A stretch of 64,000 nt of DNA from contig OX439005.1 in the NCBI GenBank assembly GCA_949316495.1, forward strand, positions 2,637,001 to 2,701,000, in the 5' to 3' direction. The translations under genes were made by a program, and so were the position numbers. Shown one piece after another: positions 29,160-42,931 of this stretch. Numbering within the stretch: position 1 is the first letter of the stretch; each line of letters opens with the position of its first letter. The stretch comes from Amphiduros pacificus. Its lineage: Eukaryota > Annelida > Polychaeta > Phyllodocida > Hesionidae. The notes beneath the pieces are model-generated. The model was not told the DNA's origin. It worked only from the letters and a program-made list of their open reading frames with translations, and did no database searches.

Positions 29160-30104
29160 TTTGTCTTCTAAAAATAAAAGAATAACGATTTTCAAACTCA
29201 CAGTGTTTTACTTCCCTTTGTAGATTTTTTCATCTCTATCTTGAGTTCAATTCCATTCAATTCAACACATTTTATTTGGGGAAGTGATATAAAGATAAAA
29301 TATAAAGATAAAATAGATTATAAAATATACATTTTTTTAAAGTATATGAGCATAAAACATGCATATATTAATTAGATTGATTTATGCCCTGCATAGATGT
29401 CCTTATAAAGCCTCAATATATCACCTGTATGTCAAACAAACCACGAGACATATTCCTGGTATATATATTTGTCAGTTTGGGGCAAAATATTATTGTTGAG
29501 TTCAAACAATAAAATTTATTACAATTCTGTTCATAGCATTTCTGTTGCTTAATTAACCCATTATATTCATTAACTTATAACAAAAATTATAGTTCATCAC
29601 TGATGAACTCTCGCGCCAATCTGAGTATTTGTTACCCATCTTAAAGATTCAGCTGTAATGAGCTATAAAAAACCTGATAAAAATGGATTTGTTTAGTTTG
29701 GATGTAAAGCAATTGTAATATATGAATAATCTAAGCAGGAAACTAAAGACCTCCATTCCTGTGTTATTTCGACTGTTGTATTTAATGTCGAAATCATACC
29801 ATAGCATAAAGGTAATGTAAACTCCTTGCTATGGGGGGCATTGGCTAAAGGTCATTTGAATACATTAAGTAATTAATTAGCATAACAGAAAATGACCTAC
29901 TTAATCTCCATTTGATTAAATATCATAATTGAAATGTATTGTTTTTCGGGTCAGAGACGAGACTATCTATACCATTATTAAATATAATTAAATATTATAA
30001 TTTAAATGTATTGTTGAAGCCATCAGAAATCATATCTTTAAAATGATCAAACATAGTTCGAGCTGAGTACCAGTAAAAAAAAAGATTCTAAAAATAAACA
30101 AATA

Positions 30105-30560
30105 TAGTCCCTTCTTGATTAATTTCCAAACAAAATGTAATGATCAACATGATCAAAAGCCTTCGAGGCATCCATAAAGTTGAGAAATTTAGCTGTCGAC
30201 AATCCCTCTCTTGAAGGCCTGTACACATTTTGTGTGCAGTAATTTGATTCCAATCCCAACACCTTAAGGGCCTTCTAGTCCCAACACTGCACATTATAAG
30301 TGCTTTTTGACTATTATTACATAGCTTAAAATGACATTGTAAACCAAAACATAAGGAGTAACCAGACTTGCTTTGTCAAGAACAGCTCCCATATTATCAG
30401 AGACATTTAAAACATGTGTTAAAATATCTCTGATATTATTGGTTGATGATTTGCTTTTGTGCCACCTAAATTGCCCCCAATTTTGTACAAAGAAATTATC
30501 TTCATCAATACTTAGCACTGTTTGGCCTATATAGAAATTAGTCTTACCTCTCGAGTAAAC
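30105..30560 (-). pseudogene. decayed LINE reverse-transcriptase fragment
   Basis: On the minus strand near 30185-30120 the translation reads NFMDASKAFDHVDHYILF, the motif A region of a LINE reverse transcriptase. An upstream stretch with KSSTNN resembles the motif before it. Stops and shifts separate the pieces, for example just after the motif A block. No YADD block was found. An old remnant. Confidence 0.65.
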
Positions 30561-30885
30561 ACTACAATCTTGCCATAAATATTATAATCCTCGCTCTATC
30601 TAGTATATTGTACACTAGTCTCAGTAAAATATTTATCTTTAATCAGATGAGTCAAGCAATGATGTCGGATTGCTAATGGCCCAATGTTTTATCACAAACC
30701 GCCTTAATGCCATGGGGACTTAATGCCCAGGGCATGAATTTTATTAACCATATTTTTACTACACAGCTGGCAAAAATCTGACTTCTTTGTTTGGGATTTC
30801 AGCTTTTCTGTGTGTCCATGGCTCATTCTACACAAAGTGTGACTGTCATGTTATAATAGAATGCTCGATATTTTCATCTCCAAAG

Positions 30886-30920
<35 letters not shown>

Positions 30921-31266
30921 TTAATGTTATATATAGTGCCAGTGTTAATTACACCATTCAACCGGGTATATATATTTAATTTTGCTTGCCTCACAATAAA
31001 GATGACTCAATACAGATTTACACTGAAAACAGAATATAGACCGGTATTTCTTTTTCAATTATTATCACATTAGGAAATATATACACTGAAAACAGAATAT
31101 AGAACATCATTTTTTTCTGTAACATTGCAGAATAAGAATATTTCCTACCAGTATTTCTTTTTCAAATATAATCACATTAGGAAATATATATGGTGTCAAA
31201 AGTGGCCATATATTTGGATTCAAAAGTGGCCATTTATTTATTTTTTCCCCATATAAGTCTCTGATA

Positions 31267-31452
31267 CAGTCAGACCTCGCCGGACCGTCCCCCGATAATC
31301 CGGCATATCAATTACTGACAGTGATTTGGCTGCAACCATTCTAATCTTTCTTTATTTGTATTCATTTGATGTCCGTTTCATCAAACCGTCAGACTCGTGA
31401 AACCGGCAGAATTATGTGTGACAGACCATGACGGACTGGCGGGGTTTGACTG
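31267..31452. mobile_element. 186-bp pogo/Tc1-type MITE
   Basis: The ends, CAGTCAGACCTCGCCGGACC and CAGTCAAACCCCGCCAGTCC (the latter read on the minus strand), are inverted repeats. They are flanked by TA at 31265-31266 and 31453-31454. TA duplication plus CAGT ends fit the pogo/Tigger branch of Tc1/mariner. Confidence 0.8.
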
Positions 31453-32170
31453 TATATAACTTCCTCTAATTCAATAGTAAAGGTTGTTATCATGTTCATC
31501 ACATTAACTACTGACTGACAATTCCATCGCCAGCAAAAGTAGTAACGGAAGAATGCTAATCTGGGTTGGCCAGATAGTTTGGTGGACAGTGTGGGACAGA
31601 TAAAGTTGGTCAAAACTTGGATCCAATTAATAGAACCCGAGCACAGAGGGATTCTGGGAAATCAGAGCTTTGCTTTCAAAGGCCCATTCCCAACACTGGA
31701 TTATAATTTGGGTCAGAGATGAGACTATCTGTACCATTGCACAAAGCATGTCCTTAAAAGTCACTGATAAGTGACGGATCCAATCTGTGGTTATCTGTAT
31801 GATCGTCATTTTGGTCTATATCTATCGTTATATACTCCAATATGATCAGCTGATAATAAGTACGCAATAGTGTGGTATATATATCCTTACAGGCTATGAC
31901 AACAGAGTTGCAGGCGACAACAAAGCTGCGATGTAGTTTATCAATCATTTGCCAGTGTTAATTACACCATTCGACTTTTTAGGCACATACATATGTCAAA
32001 CAACAAGACAAGAATATTTTTGTAAGTGCAGATGCACTTAAAATGCTTTCAAAATGGAACCGCAGCTCTGTTGTCATCTGCAGCTTTGTTGTCATTGCCT
32101 GTAAAACATAAGACATAATTAATAAAGTTATCATTGAGCAAACATTCAAATAGTGTCAACCATTTTAATC

Positions 32171-32227
32171 TCCACCAGAGGGCGACGTGGTGAACCTGTC
32201 AGTAGTTTAGGTGTGCCTCTGGTGGAG
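32171..32227. promoter_or_regulatory. inverted pair of CTCF-like motifs
   Basis: CTCCACCAGAGGGCGAC at about 32170 and, on the other strand, CTCCACCAGAGGCAC ending at 32227. The first differs from the CTCF core CCACCAGGGGGCGC at two positions. Pure motif resemblance; the pair could also be a short inverted repeat of a mobile element. Confidence 0.3.
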
Positions 32228-32604
32228 AGTGTGATCATTTAGGTTCTGGGTCATGCTGAATGTGACTTGGGCCAGGTCACAGTGCAAGTTATAATTTAAT
32301 TATTACTCAAATCAATTAAAAGCCAAAAATCGCGTTTTCTTCAGGTAATATGTGTATTTAAAAATTTCACCCAATTTCAATTTCAAAACTGTCAGATGAA
32401 TGCACGAATACATGTTTGCAAAAAATGAGATATAATGTTGAATTGAAACGTCCAGCAAAATTCAATATTTGTGCTGAAGTCCAGTTAAGTACAGTACGTC
32501 ACCTTAAAGGGCGGTCAGTGTGATGTGTTCAGCCGTAAACAAATAACATCAAAACCTGACATCAGGGATTCAGATTAAAATCATTGTTATTGCGCGATAC
32601 TTAC

Positions 32605-32700
32605 TTTGCTGCCGCCTTTGGATCCGTATCTCAGAATGACGTTTCAACCTTTCAGCTTTTCATCTTGACGAGTGCAAAGAATCAATGACCCACTTATAAT
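32605..32700 (-). other. possible 5' non-coding exon of the mARC-like gene
   Basis: On the minus strand a GC-rich stretch ends in GGCAGCAAA followed by the strong donor GTAAGTAT (GT at 32604-32603). Joined to the acceptor at 29168, it gives an in-frame stop and no ATG ahead of the ATG at 29159, as expected for a 5' untranslated exon. The left edge is inferred and the transcription start is unknown. Confidence 0.35.
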
Positions 32701-33884
32701 TGCAGTGACCTATTTTATGAATGATGCCAATCGCAAGCATTCACACGGCACTGGGAAACCCCAAAGACGTCATTATCATGCTTTGGTTGTTGTCAGGTTT
32801 CTCTTCATATTTCATCTCGTTATTTTGATTATTAACTACATGTACATGTACTTGAAAACGTTTTTGCACTTTTATTTGCATTTCAAGTTTATAGAAGTGT
32901 AGGCCTACAATTTATGTCATGAGAAATAACTAGGATTTTCCCAGATCTAACAACCCAGCAGACAAAACTGGTTGAAAAGACGTGGTTTTGTCATGAATTG
33001 CAGACGTGGTGATCTACATGTATATAGTGGAATTTGCAATATTAAACATATATAAGCTTTTCTGTCTTTCAATAAAATGGCTTTATCGAGAAATTAGAGC
33101 ATTAATTAATTTCCACGAATGCAGAAATTCTTAATTACCAATTTTCTTCATTCTTTTTTAATGTGTCATTATTTTTTTCTCAGCAATATAAATTTGCATG
33201 TCTCCTTCCCGTGCAAGGTGTAGACAGTACTTTGTCTCACTTTATCAGCTGTCTCCCATTTGTATAGCTGTGTAGAGCAGAAGTGTGGACTCATAAAACA
33301 AATTGGGTCTGCAATCGTGCCATACATGAATTTAAATGGATATAATAGGACGTATTGGACACAAGTGATATATCACTTGAAAATATTGCCTAATACTGTC
33401 CATACTCAGAGATCATCTTACATTATATCAACTTGATGTCACCGTTATTTGGAACAAATCACGTTTTATCAACTGAAAATCTATAATCATTAGCAATTTC
33501 CCCATATTGTTGAAAAAGATTAAATCCATGACGATTTGGATAAATATTTTAGCTATTAAATGAGGTAATCCATTTGTTTCTACATTTAATACATCTGTTA
33601 TCTGATTTTTCTATTGCAAATGTGGCATATTTGATAAAACATTTTCCTATACTATGACAGTTTGTTATCGTTGTTTATGTACTATTATGATTAGAGCAAC
33701 ATAGTGGGGCTATATTACAGGTATATCTTATAAATATGATTGTATGGGATCAATCTTAAGTCAGTCAATTTTCATGTTCCATGTTCCAGCTATTTCAATC
33801 AAATTTAGCATGTCAATAAATCTCAGAATTGGCAGACTCTTTTGCAGTATAACAGTTACCAGTACTTTCATACATCAACCATCA

Positions 33885-33985
33885 ATAATAATAATATAAT
33901 TTCATACATCAACCATCAATAATAATAATAATAACATATGTATAGCGCATTTACCAGACAGGTCTGTTCAAAGTGCTATTATGGA
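33885..33985 (-). mobile_element. isolated LINE 3' tail, minus strand
   Basis: On the minus strand GAACAGACCTGTCTGGTAAA and GCGCTATA are followed by (ATT)n, the same hairpin tail as the LINE at 13466. A 30-bp phrase around TTCATACATCAACCATCAAT is also duplicated here (33867 and 33900). Confidence 0.8.
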
Positions 33986-34405
33986 TATTACTTCAAAATA
34001 GCTCAATATGTTTCCCTCCAATTACCCTTAAAAATTGATCCAAAATATATAAATTCTCTTGTATTGTAAATTATGAATGGATTTTGATGAATAAGGACTT
34101 TATGAGTCTATACTTGAAAGACAAAGATTCTATGTTAAAATTTATATTAAAATCCACAGAATTAGGAGCTTCATTTTTAAGGTCATTTAAAGGTCACTTT
34201 AAGGTCACTGGCAATATTTCATAAAAATAGCCTACAAAGCTCCACATTCAGTCATGAATCATTTGTAGATGGTCCAACACAATGAAAACGTTGTAGACCT
34301 ATGTTTTTCATTTCTACTGATAAATCTACCAAGATGAAAACCTCTATTAGCTCATTACATAGCAAGGTCAACTGCAGAATTTAACTTTGAGGAGAACAAT
34401 GTCTA

Positions 34406-34448
34406 CCCCCCCCCCCCCCCCCCCAAAAAAAAAAAAAAAAAAAAAAAA
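34406..34448. repeat. poly(C)19-poly(A)24 tract
   Basis: Nineteen C followed directly by twenty-four A. Such tracts are prone to slippage and sequencing error, so the lengths are unreliable. Confidence 0.9.
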
Positions 34449-34717
34449 CACAAAAAGACAAAAAAAAGTAATTTGAATTGCTCTCATCATATTGCCACCT
34501 ATGTGACATTGATTTAGACTTTCGGGAAGAAAACCTTCAAAATAATTTAAAGAATTGTCAAGGGAAATGGCTCCAATCTTTGAAATAAAAGTATTTGAAG
34601 ACTCGCATAGTCACTGTCCACAAAATAAGGAGATAAAAGTAACAAGAAAGTCTTTAAAAAAAAAAAAGAATACAGTTTCCATTTTGAAAATGATATTTAT
34701 ATTTTCTCATCATTTTG

Positions 34718-35535
34718 AAGTTGCAGTAAATGTAGAGTACAGTGACTGGCAACTGTCTGAAACTGGCAGTTGAAACTCAGACATTTTTAACACAGTCAAA
34801 CATAGCATATCTTTTGTGCATAAAGTTATTAATTTTCAAATATTCTACATTTGCAAATAAATATTCAAATTCTATGTTTATTTATTCAGTTGAAGTGTCC
34901 GCCAATCTGTGACACTGACAGGCAGGTTTGTGATCCGCAGGCCCCTCAGAAGTACATATCGCTCCAAAATTCTGTGTTATAATACCCACCACTAATCGCA
35001 ATTGAGCTGAATGTTGTGTCTCACATGTTATCTTGTAATTCCACTGTCTTTCAAAATGTTTAAAGTTTTTATTTGTTTTCACGGCACAAGTGATGTGCCA
35101 GAAGCCATGATGACTAAGGTAGTTAATATAACAGGTTGCCAGAGAGTGAAAGTCCCCAGCCCCTCTCTGTCTCAGTCTTATATATTAACTATTAATCTAT
35201 ATAAAAGTAGTGATGGAAGTAGAAGTTGCCGTAAATGTAGGCTACACTGACTGGAATATATTCTACGTTTGAAAAATTTCAATTCTATGTTTATTTATGC
35301 AGTTGAGATGTCCGCCAGTCTGGTCTGTGACATTGACAGCCAGGTCTGAGATCTGCAAGCCCCTCCAGAAGTACATATCCTCCAAAATTCTGTGTTGTAA
35401 TACCCACCACTAATTGCAATTGAGCTGAATGTTGTGCCTCACATGTTATCTTGTAACCCCACTGTCTTTCAAAATGTTAAAAGTGTTTATTTGTTACAAA
35501 GTATTAACCTACTGTTATATATAAAAGTAGTGATA
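34718..35535. repeat. diverged direct duplication
   Basis: Two tandem copies, 34718 to about 35219 and 35220 to about 35535, share in order GAAGTTGC-GTAAATGTAG, ATGTCCGCCA-TCTG, AGAAGTACATATC and CAATTGAGCTGAATGTTGTG, ending near TATAAAAGTAGTGAT. The first copy has an extra block around 35090-35180. No coding potential is conserved. Confidence 0.8.
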
Positions 35536-36620
35536 TTGCTCTGGCTGCCTGTGGTGGAGGTCGAGACACATGTGACCTGAACCCTGGATCTACACCCTAC
35601 AGTTTTGAAATTCAACACTGCTATAAATTTCTAACATGTGTACATCGGCTGGACTGGCTGACCGTGGGGGTTACTATCATAGAACTAAAAAAAACAGTGT
35701 ATCATTTTCTTATTGCATCACCCCACAGTCAGGGTATCATTTTTTAAACTTTGTATCATCCCTAAATCAGGGTATCAAAATTTAAGTCAGTCATAAATCA
35801 GGTTCTGGGTTTTTCAATTCCATCCCAGCCTCCATGGGTTAAAATTATGAGAGTATCCCCCCTGGGTGACGTGTGGATTGGCTCTGGTCGTCTCCGTTCA
35901 CTTATAGTATACCAGGTCTCTCAGATAAGAGCCTTTCTTGTAATATAGACTTCATTCTTGGTCTTAGACCCTGTATACAAAAAAATGATAATGACTACTC
36001 AGGAAAACTGATATATCCTTTCATATCCTTAGTCGTAGGAAAATAGACCAAGCTAATGAATTTTAAATATATATTGAATGACCATTTGTCATTTAATGAT
36101 CTGCAACACATTAATCGTCATCCTTATCTTGTAGGTGAGCTTCAGATAGATATGAAATGGAAACAAATTTAAGAGTTAACAAAACTGTTGGTAAAGCAAA
36201 TCTAGAACTTTCGACAGAAGGAATTTCATCATGTACCTGGGAAATATCATGTACCTGGGAAAAATCAATAACAATACCATTATAAGCTTTCTAATAATGT
36301 TTGTGTTGCTTTTTAAAGATAAATATTTATTAATTTTTTTTTAAAGATAATTATGTGCTATAGCTTACAAACCCTTCAAGAAGGCCAAATGCCGTGCAGA
36401 TCAGAGATTCAGGTTATGTTGTGTATCTATATAAAGGCCATTCTGATTGTTTATTCTGAAATAAACATTAATTTTGTGATTGGTAAGTTGTGTATAGATT
36501 GGTGGAAGCCCTCCACTGGATGGTTTGACTATCCACAAAGTGGTGGAATAGATTCAGAGCATGTTAAGGTATACAATTTTGTGTTTTTATGATGTTCACC
36601 TTTTCTTGTTTTACTTTGAA

Positions 36621-36782
<162 letters not shown>

Positions 36783-36789
36783 AGACATG

Positions 36790-37244
36790 GATAGGTCATC
36801 ATTTTTATTCTTTATTACAATTTTCATTATCATTAAAATGAAAAGCATCGCATTAAGATAAGATCCATTCCGTGAAAGCAGTGACGTATATCGGTCATTG
36901 ATGGGGTTGGCATATAGGCTGTGACCTGCCTGAAGGTGAGAAGATAAAGAGACACATACCTTGTGATCCATGCAACATATTTACATCTATCAGCAGCATA
37001 TCACGAATCCCTATCTTGTCATATAGGATGTTATTTTCCATCCGTATTGTCAATAGATACATTAATTACCCAAGAAGATAACAACGATCATATTACATAT
37101 TTCATGTCCACTTGAGTGTTGGTCGACACAGCACAAATATGAAGTGGACAATTCTTGAAATGACAATATTTCAAATTATGCTTAAAATGAACGTATTAAA
37201 TTGCCAGATTACACTAACAGTGTTTCCACTATCCTTATTTCCCT
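36790..37244. other. non-coding stretch, nothing recognised
   Basis: Spacer between the ATT run and the large 29-bp array. Confidence 0.5.
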
Positions 37245-40200
37245 CTTGTTACCTTTACCCCTGTCACACCAGTGTTACCCTTCCTGTCTCACCAATCTTA
37301 CCCTTATCCCTGTCAAACCTGTATTACCCTTACCCCTGTCTCACCAGTATCACCTAAGTTACCCCTGTCTCACCAGTATCACCTAAGTTACCCCTGTCTC
37401 ACCAGTATCACCTAAGTTACCCCTGTGTCACCAGTATCACCTAAGTTACCCCTGTCTCACCAGTATCACCTAAGTTACCCCTGTCTCACCAGTATCACCT
37501 AAGTTACCCCTGTCTCACCAGTATCACCTAAGTTACCCCTGTCTCACCAGTATCACCTAAGTTACCCCTGTCTCACCAGTATCACCTAAGTTGCCCCTGT
37601 CTCACCAGTATCACCCAAGTTACCCCTGTCTCTCCAGTATCACCTAAGTTACCCCTGTCTCACCAGTATCACCTAAGTCACCCCTGTCTCACCAGCATCA
37701 CCTAAGTTACCCCTGTCTCACCAGCATCACCTAAGTTATCCCTGTCTCTCCAGTATCACCTAAGTCACCCCTGTCTCACCAGTATCACCTAAGTTACCCC
37801 TGTCTCACCAGTATCACCTAAGTTGCCCCTGTCTCACCATTATCACCTAAGTTACCCCTGTGTCACCAGTATCACCTAAGTTACCCCTGTCTCACCAGTA
37901 TCACCTAAGTTACCCCTGTCTCTCCAGTATCACCTAAGTTACCCCTGTCTCTCCAGTATCACCTAAGTTACCCCTGTCTCACCAGTATCACCTAAGTTAC
38001 CCCTGTCTCACCAGCATCACCTAAGTTACCCCTGTCTCACCAGTATCACCTAAGTTACCCCTGTCTCACCAGTATCACCTAAGTTACCCCTGTCTCACCA
38101 GTATCACCTAAGTTGCCCCTGTCTCACCATTATCACCTAAGTTACCCCTGTGTCACCAGTATCACCTAAGTTATCCCTGTCTCTCCAGTATCACCTAAGT
38201 TACCCCTGTCTCACATGTATCACCTAAGTTACCCCTGTCTCACATGTATCACCTAAGTTACTCCTGTGTCACCAGTATCACCTAAGTTACCCCTGTCTCA
38301 CCAGCATCACCTAAGTTATCCCTGTCTCTCCAGTATCACCTAAGTCACCCCTGTCTCACCAGTATCACCTAAGTTACCCCTGTCTCACCAGTATCACCTA
38401 AGTTACTCCTGTGTCACCAGTATCACCTAAGTTACCCCTGTCTCACCAGCATCACCTAAGTTATCCCTGTCTCTCCAGTATCACCTAAGTCACCCCTGTC
38501 TCACCAGTATCACCTAAGTTACCCCTGTCTCACCAGTATCACCTAAGTTACCCCTGTCTCACCAGTATCACCTAAGTTACCCCTGTCTCACCAGTATCAC
38601 CTAAGTTACCCCTGTCTCACCAGTATCACCTAAGTTGCCCCTGTCTCACCAGTATCACCCAAGTTACCCCTGTCTCACCAGTATCACCTAAGTTACCCCT
38701 GTCTCACCAGTATCACCTAAGTCACTCCTGTCTCACCAGCATCACCTAAGTTACCCCTGTCTCACCAGCATCACCTAAGTTATCCCTGTCTCTCCAGTAT
38801 CACCTAAGTCACCCCTGTCTCACCAGTATCACCTAAGTTACCCCTGTCTCACCAGTATCACCTAAGTTGCCCCTGTCTCACCATTATCACCTAAGTTACC
38901 CCTGTGTCACCAGTATCACCTAAGTTACCCCTGTCTCACCAGTATCACCTAAGTTACCCCTGTCTCTCCAGTATCACCTAAGTTACCCCTGTCTCTCCAG
39001 TATCACCTAAGTTACCCCTGTCTCACCAGTATCACCTAAGTTACCCCTGTCTCACCAGCATCACCTAAGTTACCCCTGTCTCACCAGTATCACCTAAGTT
39101 ACCCCTGTCTCACCAGTATCACCTAAGTTACCCCTGTCTCACCAGTATCACCTAGGTTGCCCCTGTCTCACCATTATCACCTAAGTTACCCCTGTGTCAC
39201 CAGTATCACCTAAGTTATCCCTGTCTCTCCAGTATCACCTAAGTTACCCCTGTCTCACCAGTATCACCTAAGTTACCCCTGTCTCACCAGTATCACCTAA
39301 GTTACTCCTGTGTCACCAGTATCACCTAAGTTACCCCTGTCTCACCAGCATCACCTAAGTTATCCCTGTCTCTCCAGTATCACCTAAGTCACCCCTGTCT
39401 CACCAGTATCACCTAAGTTACCCCTGTCTCACCAGTATCACCTAAGTTACTCCTGTGTCATCAGTATCACCTAAGTTACCCCTGTCTCACCAGCATCACC
39501 TAAGTTATCCCTGTCTCTCCAGTATCACCTAAGTCACCCCTGTCTCACCAGTATCACCTAAGTTACCCCTGTCTCACCAGTATCACCTAAGTTACCCCTG
39601 TCTCACCAGTATCACCTAAGTTACCCCTGTCTCACCAGTATCACCTAAGTTACCCCTGTCTCACCAGTATCACCTAAGTTACCCCTGTCTCACCAGTATC
39701 ACCTAAGTTACCCCTGTCTCACCAGTATCACCTAAGTTGCCCCTGTCTCACCAGTATCACCTAAGTTACCCCTGTCTCACCAGCATCACCTAAGTTATCC
39801 CTGTCTCACCAGTATCACCTAAGTTACCCCTGTCTCACCAGTATCACCTAAGTTACCCCTGTCTCACCAGTATCACCCAAGTTACCCCTGTCTCACCAGC
39901 ATCACCTAAGTTACCCCTGTCTCACCAGTATCACCTAAGTTACCCCTGTCTAACCAGTATCACCTAGGTTACCCCTGTGTCACCAGTATCACCTAAGTTA
40001 CCCCTGTCTCACCAGCATCACCTAAGTTACCCCTGTCTCACCAGTATCACCCAAGTTACCCCTGTCTCACCAGTATCATCTAAGTTACCCCTGTCTCACC
40101 AGTGTCACCTAAGTTACTCCTGTGTCACCAGTATCACCTAAGTTACCCCTGTCTCACCAGCATCACCTAAGTTATCCCTGTCTCTCCAGTATCACCTAAG

Positions 40201-42931
40201 TCACCCCTGTCTCACCAGTATCACCTAAGTTACTCCTGTGTCACCAGTATCACCTAAGTTACCCCTGTCTCACCAGCATCACCTAAGTTATCCCTGTCTC
40301 TCCAGTATCACCTAAGTCACCCCTGTCTCACCAGTATCACCTAAGTTACCCCTGTCTCACCAGTATCACCTAAGTTACTCCTGTGTCACCATTATCACCT
40401 AAGTTACCCCTGTCTCACCAGCATCACCTAAGTTACCCCTGTCTCACCAGTATCACCTAAGTCACCCCTGTCTCACCAGTATCACCTAAGTTACCCCTGT
40501 CTCACCAGTATCACCTAAGTTACCCCTGTCTCACCAGTATCACCTAAGTTACCCCTGTCTCACCAGTATCACCTAAGTTACCCCTGTCTCACCAGTATCA
40601 CCTAAGTTACCCCTGTCTCACCAGTATCACCTAAGTTGCCCCTGTCTCACCAGTATCACCTAAGTTACCCCTGTCTCACCAGCATCACCTAAGTTATCCC
40701 TGTCTCACCAGTATCACCTAAGTTACCCCTGTCTCACCAGTATCACCTAAGTTACCCCTGTCTCACCAGTATCACCCAAGTTACCCCTGTCTCACCAGTA
40801 TCACCTAAGTTACCCCTGTCTCACCAGTATCACCTACGTTACCCCTGTCTCACCAGTATCACCTAAGTTACCCCTGTCTCACCAGTATCACCTAAGTTAC
40901 CCCTGTCTCACCAGTATCACCTACGTTACCCCTGTGTCACCAGTATCACCCAAGTTACCCCTGTCTCACCAGTATCATCTAAGTTACCCCTGTCTCACCA
41001 GTATCATATAAGTTACCCCTGTCTCACCAGTATCACCTAGGTTACCCCTGTCTCACCATTATCACCTAAGTTATCCCTGTCTCACAAGTATCGCCTAAGT
41101 TACCCCTGTCTCACCAGTATCACCTAAGTTACCCCTGTCTCACCATTATCACCTAAGTTACCCCTGTGTCACCAGTATCACCTAAGTTACCCCTGTCTCT
41201 CCAGTATCACCTACGTTACCCCTGTCTCTCCAGTATCACCTAAGTTACCCCTGTCTCACCAGTATCACCTAAGTTACCCCTGTCTCACCAGCATCACCTA
41301 AGTTACCCCTGTCTCACCAAGTATCACCTAAGTTACCCCTGTGTCACCAGTATCACCTAAGTTACCCCTGTCTCACCAGCATCACCTAAGTTACCCCTGT
41401 CTCACCAGCATCACCTAAGTTACCCCTGTCTCACCAGTATCACCTAAGTTACCCCTGTCTAACCAGTATCACCTAGGTTACCCCTGTGTCACCAGTATCA
41501 CCTAAGTTACCCCTGTCTCACCAGTATCACCTAAGTTACCCCTGTCTCATCAGTATCACCTAAGTTACCCCTGTGTCACCAGTATCACCTAGGTTACCCC
41601 TGTCTCACCATTATCACCTAAGTTATCCCTGTCTCACCAGTATCGCCTAAGTTACCCCTGTCTCACCAGTATCACCTAAGTTACCCCTGTCTCACCAGTA
41701 TCACCTAAGTTACCCCTGTCTCACCAGTATCACCTAAGTTACCCCTGTCTCACCATTATCACCTAAGTTACCCCTGTGTCACCAGTATCACCTAAGTTAC
41801 CCCTGTGTCACCAAAGTTACCCCTGTCTCACCAGTATCACCTAAGTTACCCCTGTCTCACCAGTATCACCTAAGTTACCCCTGTCTCACCAGTATCACCT
41901 AAGTTACCCCTGTCTCACCAAGTATCACCCAAGTTACCCCTGTCTCACCAGTATCACCTAAGTTACCCCTGTCTCACCAAGTATCACCTAAGTTACCCCT
42001 GTCTCACCAGTATCACCTAAGTTACCCCTGTCTCACCAGTATCACCTAGGTTACCCCTGTGTCACCAGTATCACCTAAGTTACCCCTGTCTCACCAGTAT
42101 CACCTAAGTTACCCCTGTCTCACCAAGTATCACCCAAGTAACCCCTGTCTCACCAGTATCACCTAAGTTACCCCTGTCTCACCAAGTATCACCTAAGTTA
42201 CCCCTGTCTCACCAGTATCACCTAAGTTACCCCTGTCTCACCAGTATCACCTAAGTTACCCCTGTCTCACCAGTATCACCTAAATTATCCCTGTCTCACC
42301 AGTATCACCTAAGTTACCCCTGTCTCACCAAGTATCACCTAAGTTACCCCTGTCTCACCAGTATCACCTAAGTTACCCCTGTCTCACCAGTATCACCTAG
42401 GTTACCCCTGTGTCACCAGTATCACCTAAGTTACCCCTGTCTCACCAGTATCACCTAAGTTACCCCTGTCTCACCAAGTATCACCCAAGTTACCCCTGTC
42501 TCACCAGTATCACCTAAGTTACCCCTGTCTCACCAAGTATCACCTAAGTTACCCCTGTGTCACCAGTATCACCTAAGTTACCCCTGTCTCACCAGTATCA
42601 CCTAAGTTACCCCTGTCTCACCAGTATCACCTAAGTTACCCCTGTCTCACCAGTATCACCTAAGTTACCCCTGTGTCACCAGTATCACCTAAGTTACCCC
42701 TGTCTCACCATTATCACCTAAGTTATCCCTGTCTCACCAGTATCACCTACGTTACCCCTGTCTCACCAGTATCACCTAAGTTACCCCTGTGTCACCAGTA
42801 TCACCTAAGTTACCCCTGTGTCACCAGTATCACCTAAGTTATCCCTTTCTAACCAGTATCACCTAAGTTACCCCTGTCTCACCAGTATCACCTAAGTTAT
42901 CCCTGTCCCACCAGTATAACCTAAGTTACCA
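37245..42931. repeat. 5.7-kb satellite of 29-bp units
   Basis: About 190 copies of a 29-bp unit containing AAGTTACCCCTGTCTCACCA. The left 95 bp (37245-37340) are irregular, diverged units; the rest are nearly identical. Marker variants (TTGCCCC, GTCACCCC, TTATCCCTGTCTCTCC, CACCAAGTAT) recur in ordered series, showing duplicated blocks of about 36 units. No gene lies inside. Confidence 0.97.

Larger units (their letters stand above)
29168..32604. other. putative 5' intron of the mARC-like gene, no host exon found
   Basis: No coding exon recognised. It contains a decayed LINE reverse-transcriptase fragment (30105-30560), short duplications (30935-30965 with 31955-31980, and 31019-31190), a (TA)n run near 30890, a MITE at 31267 and a CTCF-like inverted pair at 32171. 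Confidence 0.5.
32701..36620. other. non-coding stretch, no gene recognised
   Basis: AT-rich. It contains a LINE tail (33885-33985), a poly(C)-poly(A) run (34406-34448) and a diverged direct duplication (34718-35535). Short open frames show no family resemblance. Confidence 0.55.

Noticed and set aside
37245-42931. CRISPR-like array of 29-bp repeats
   Set aside because: The unit repeats head to tail with no spacers; it is a satellite.
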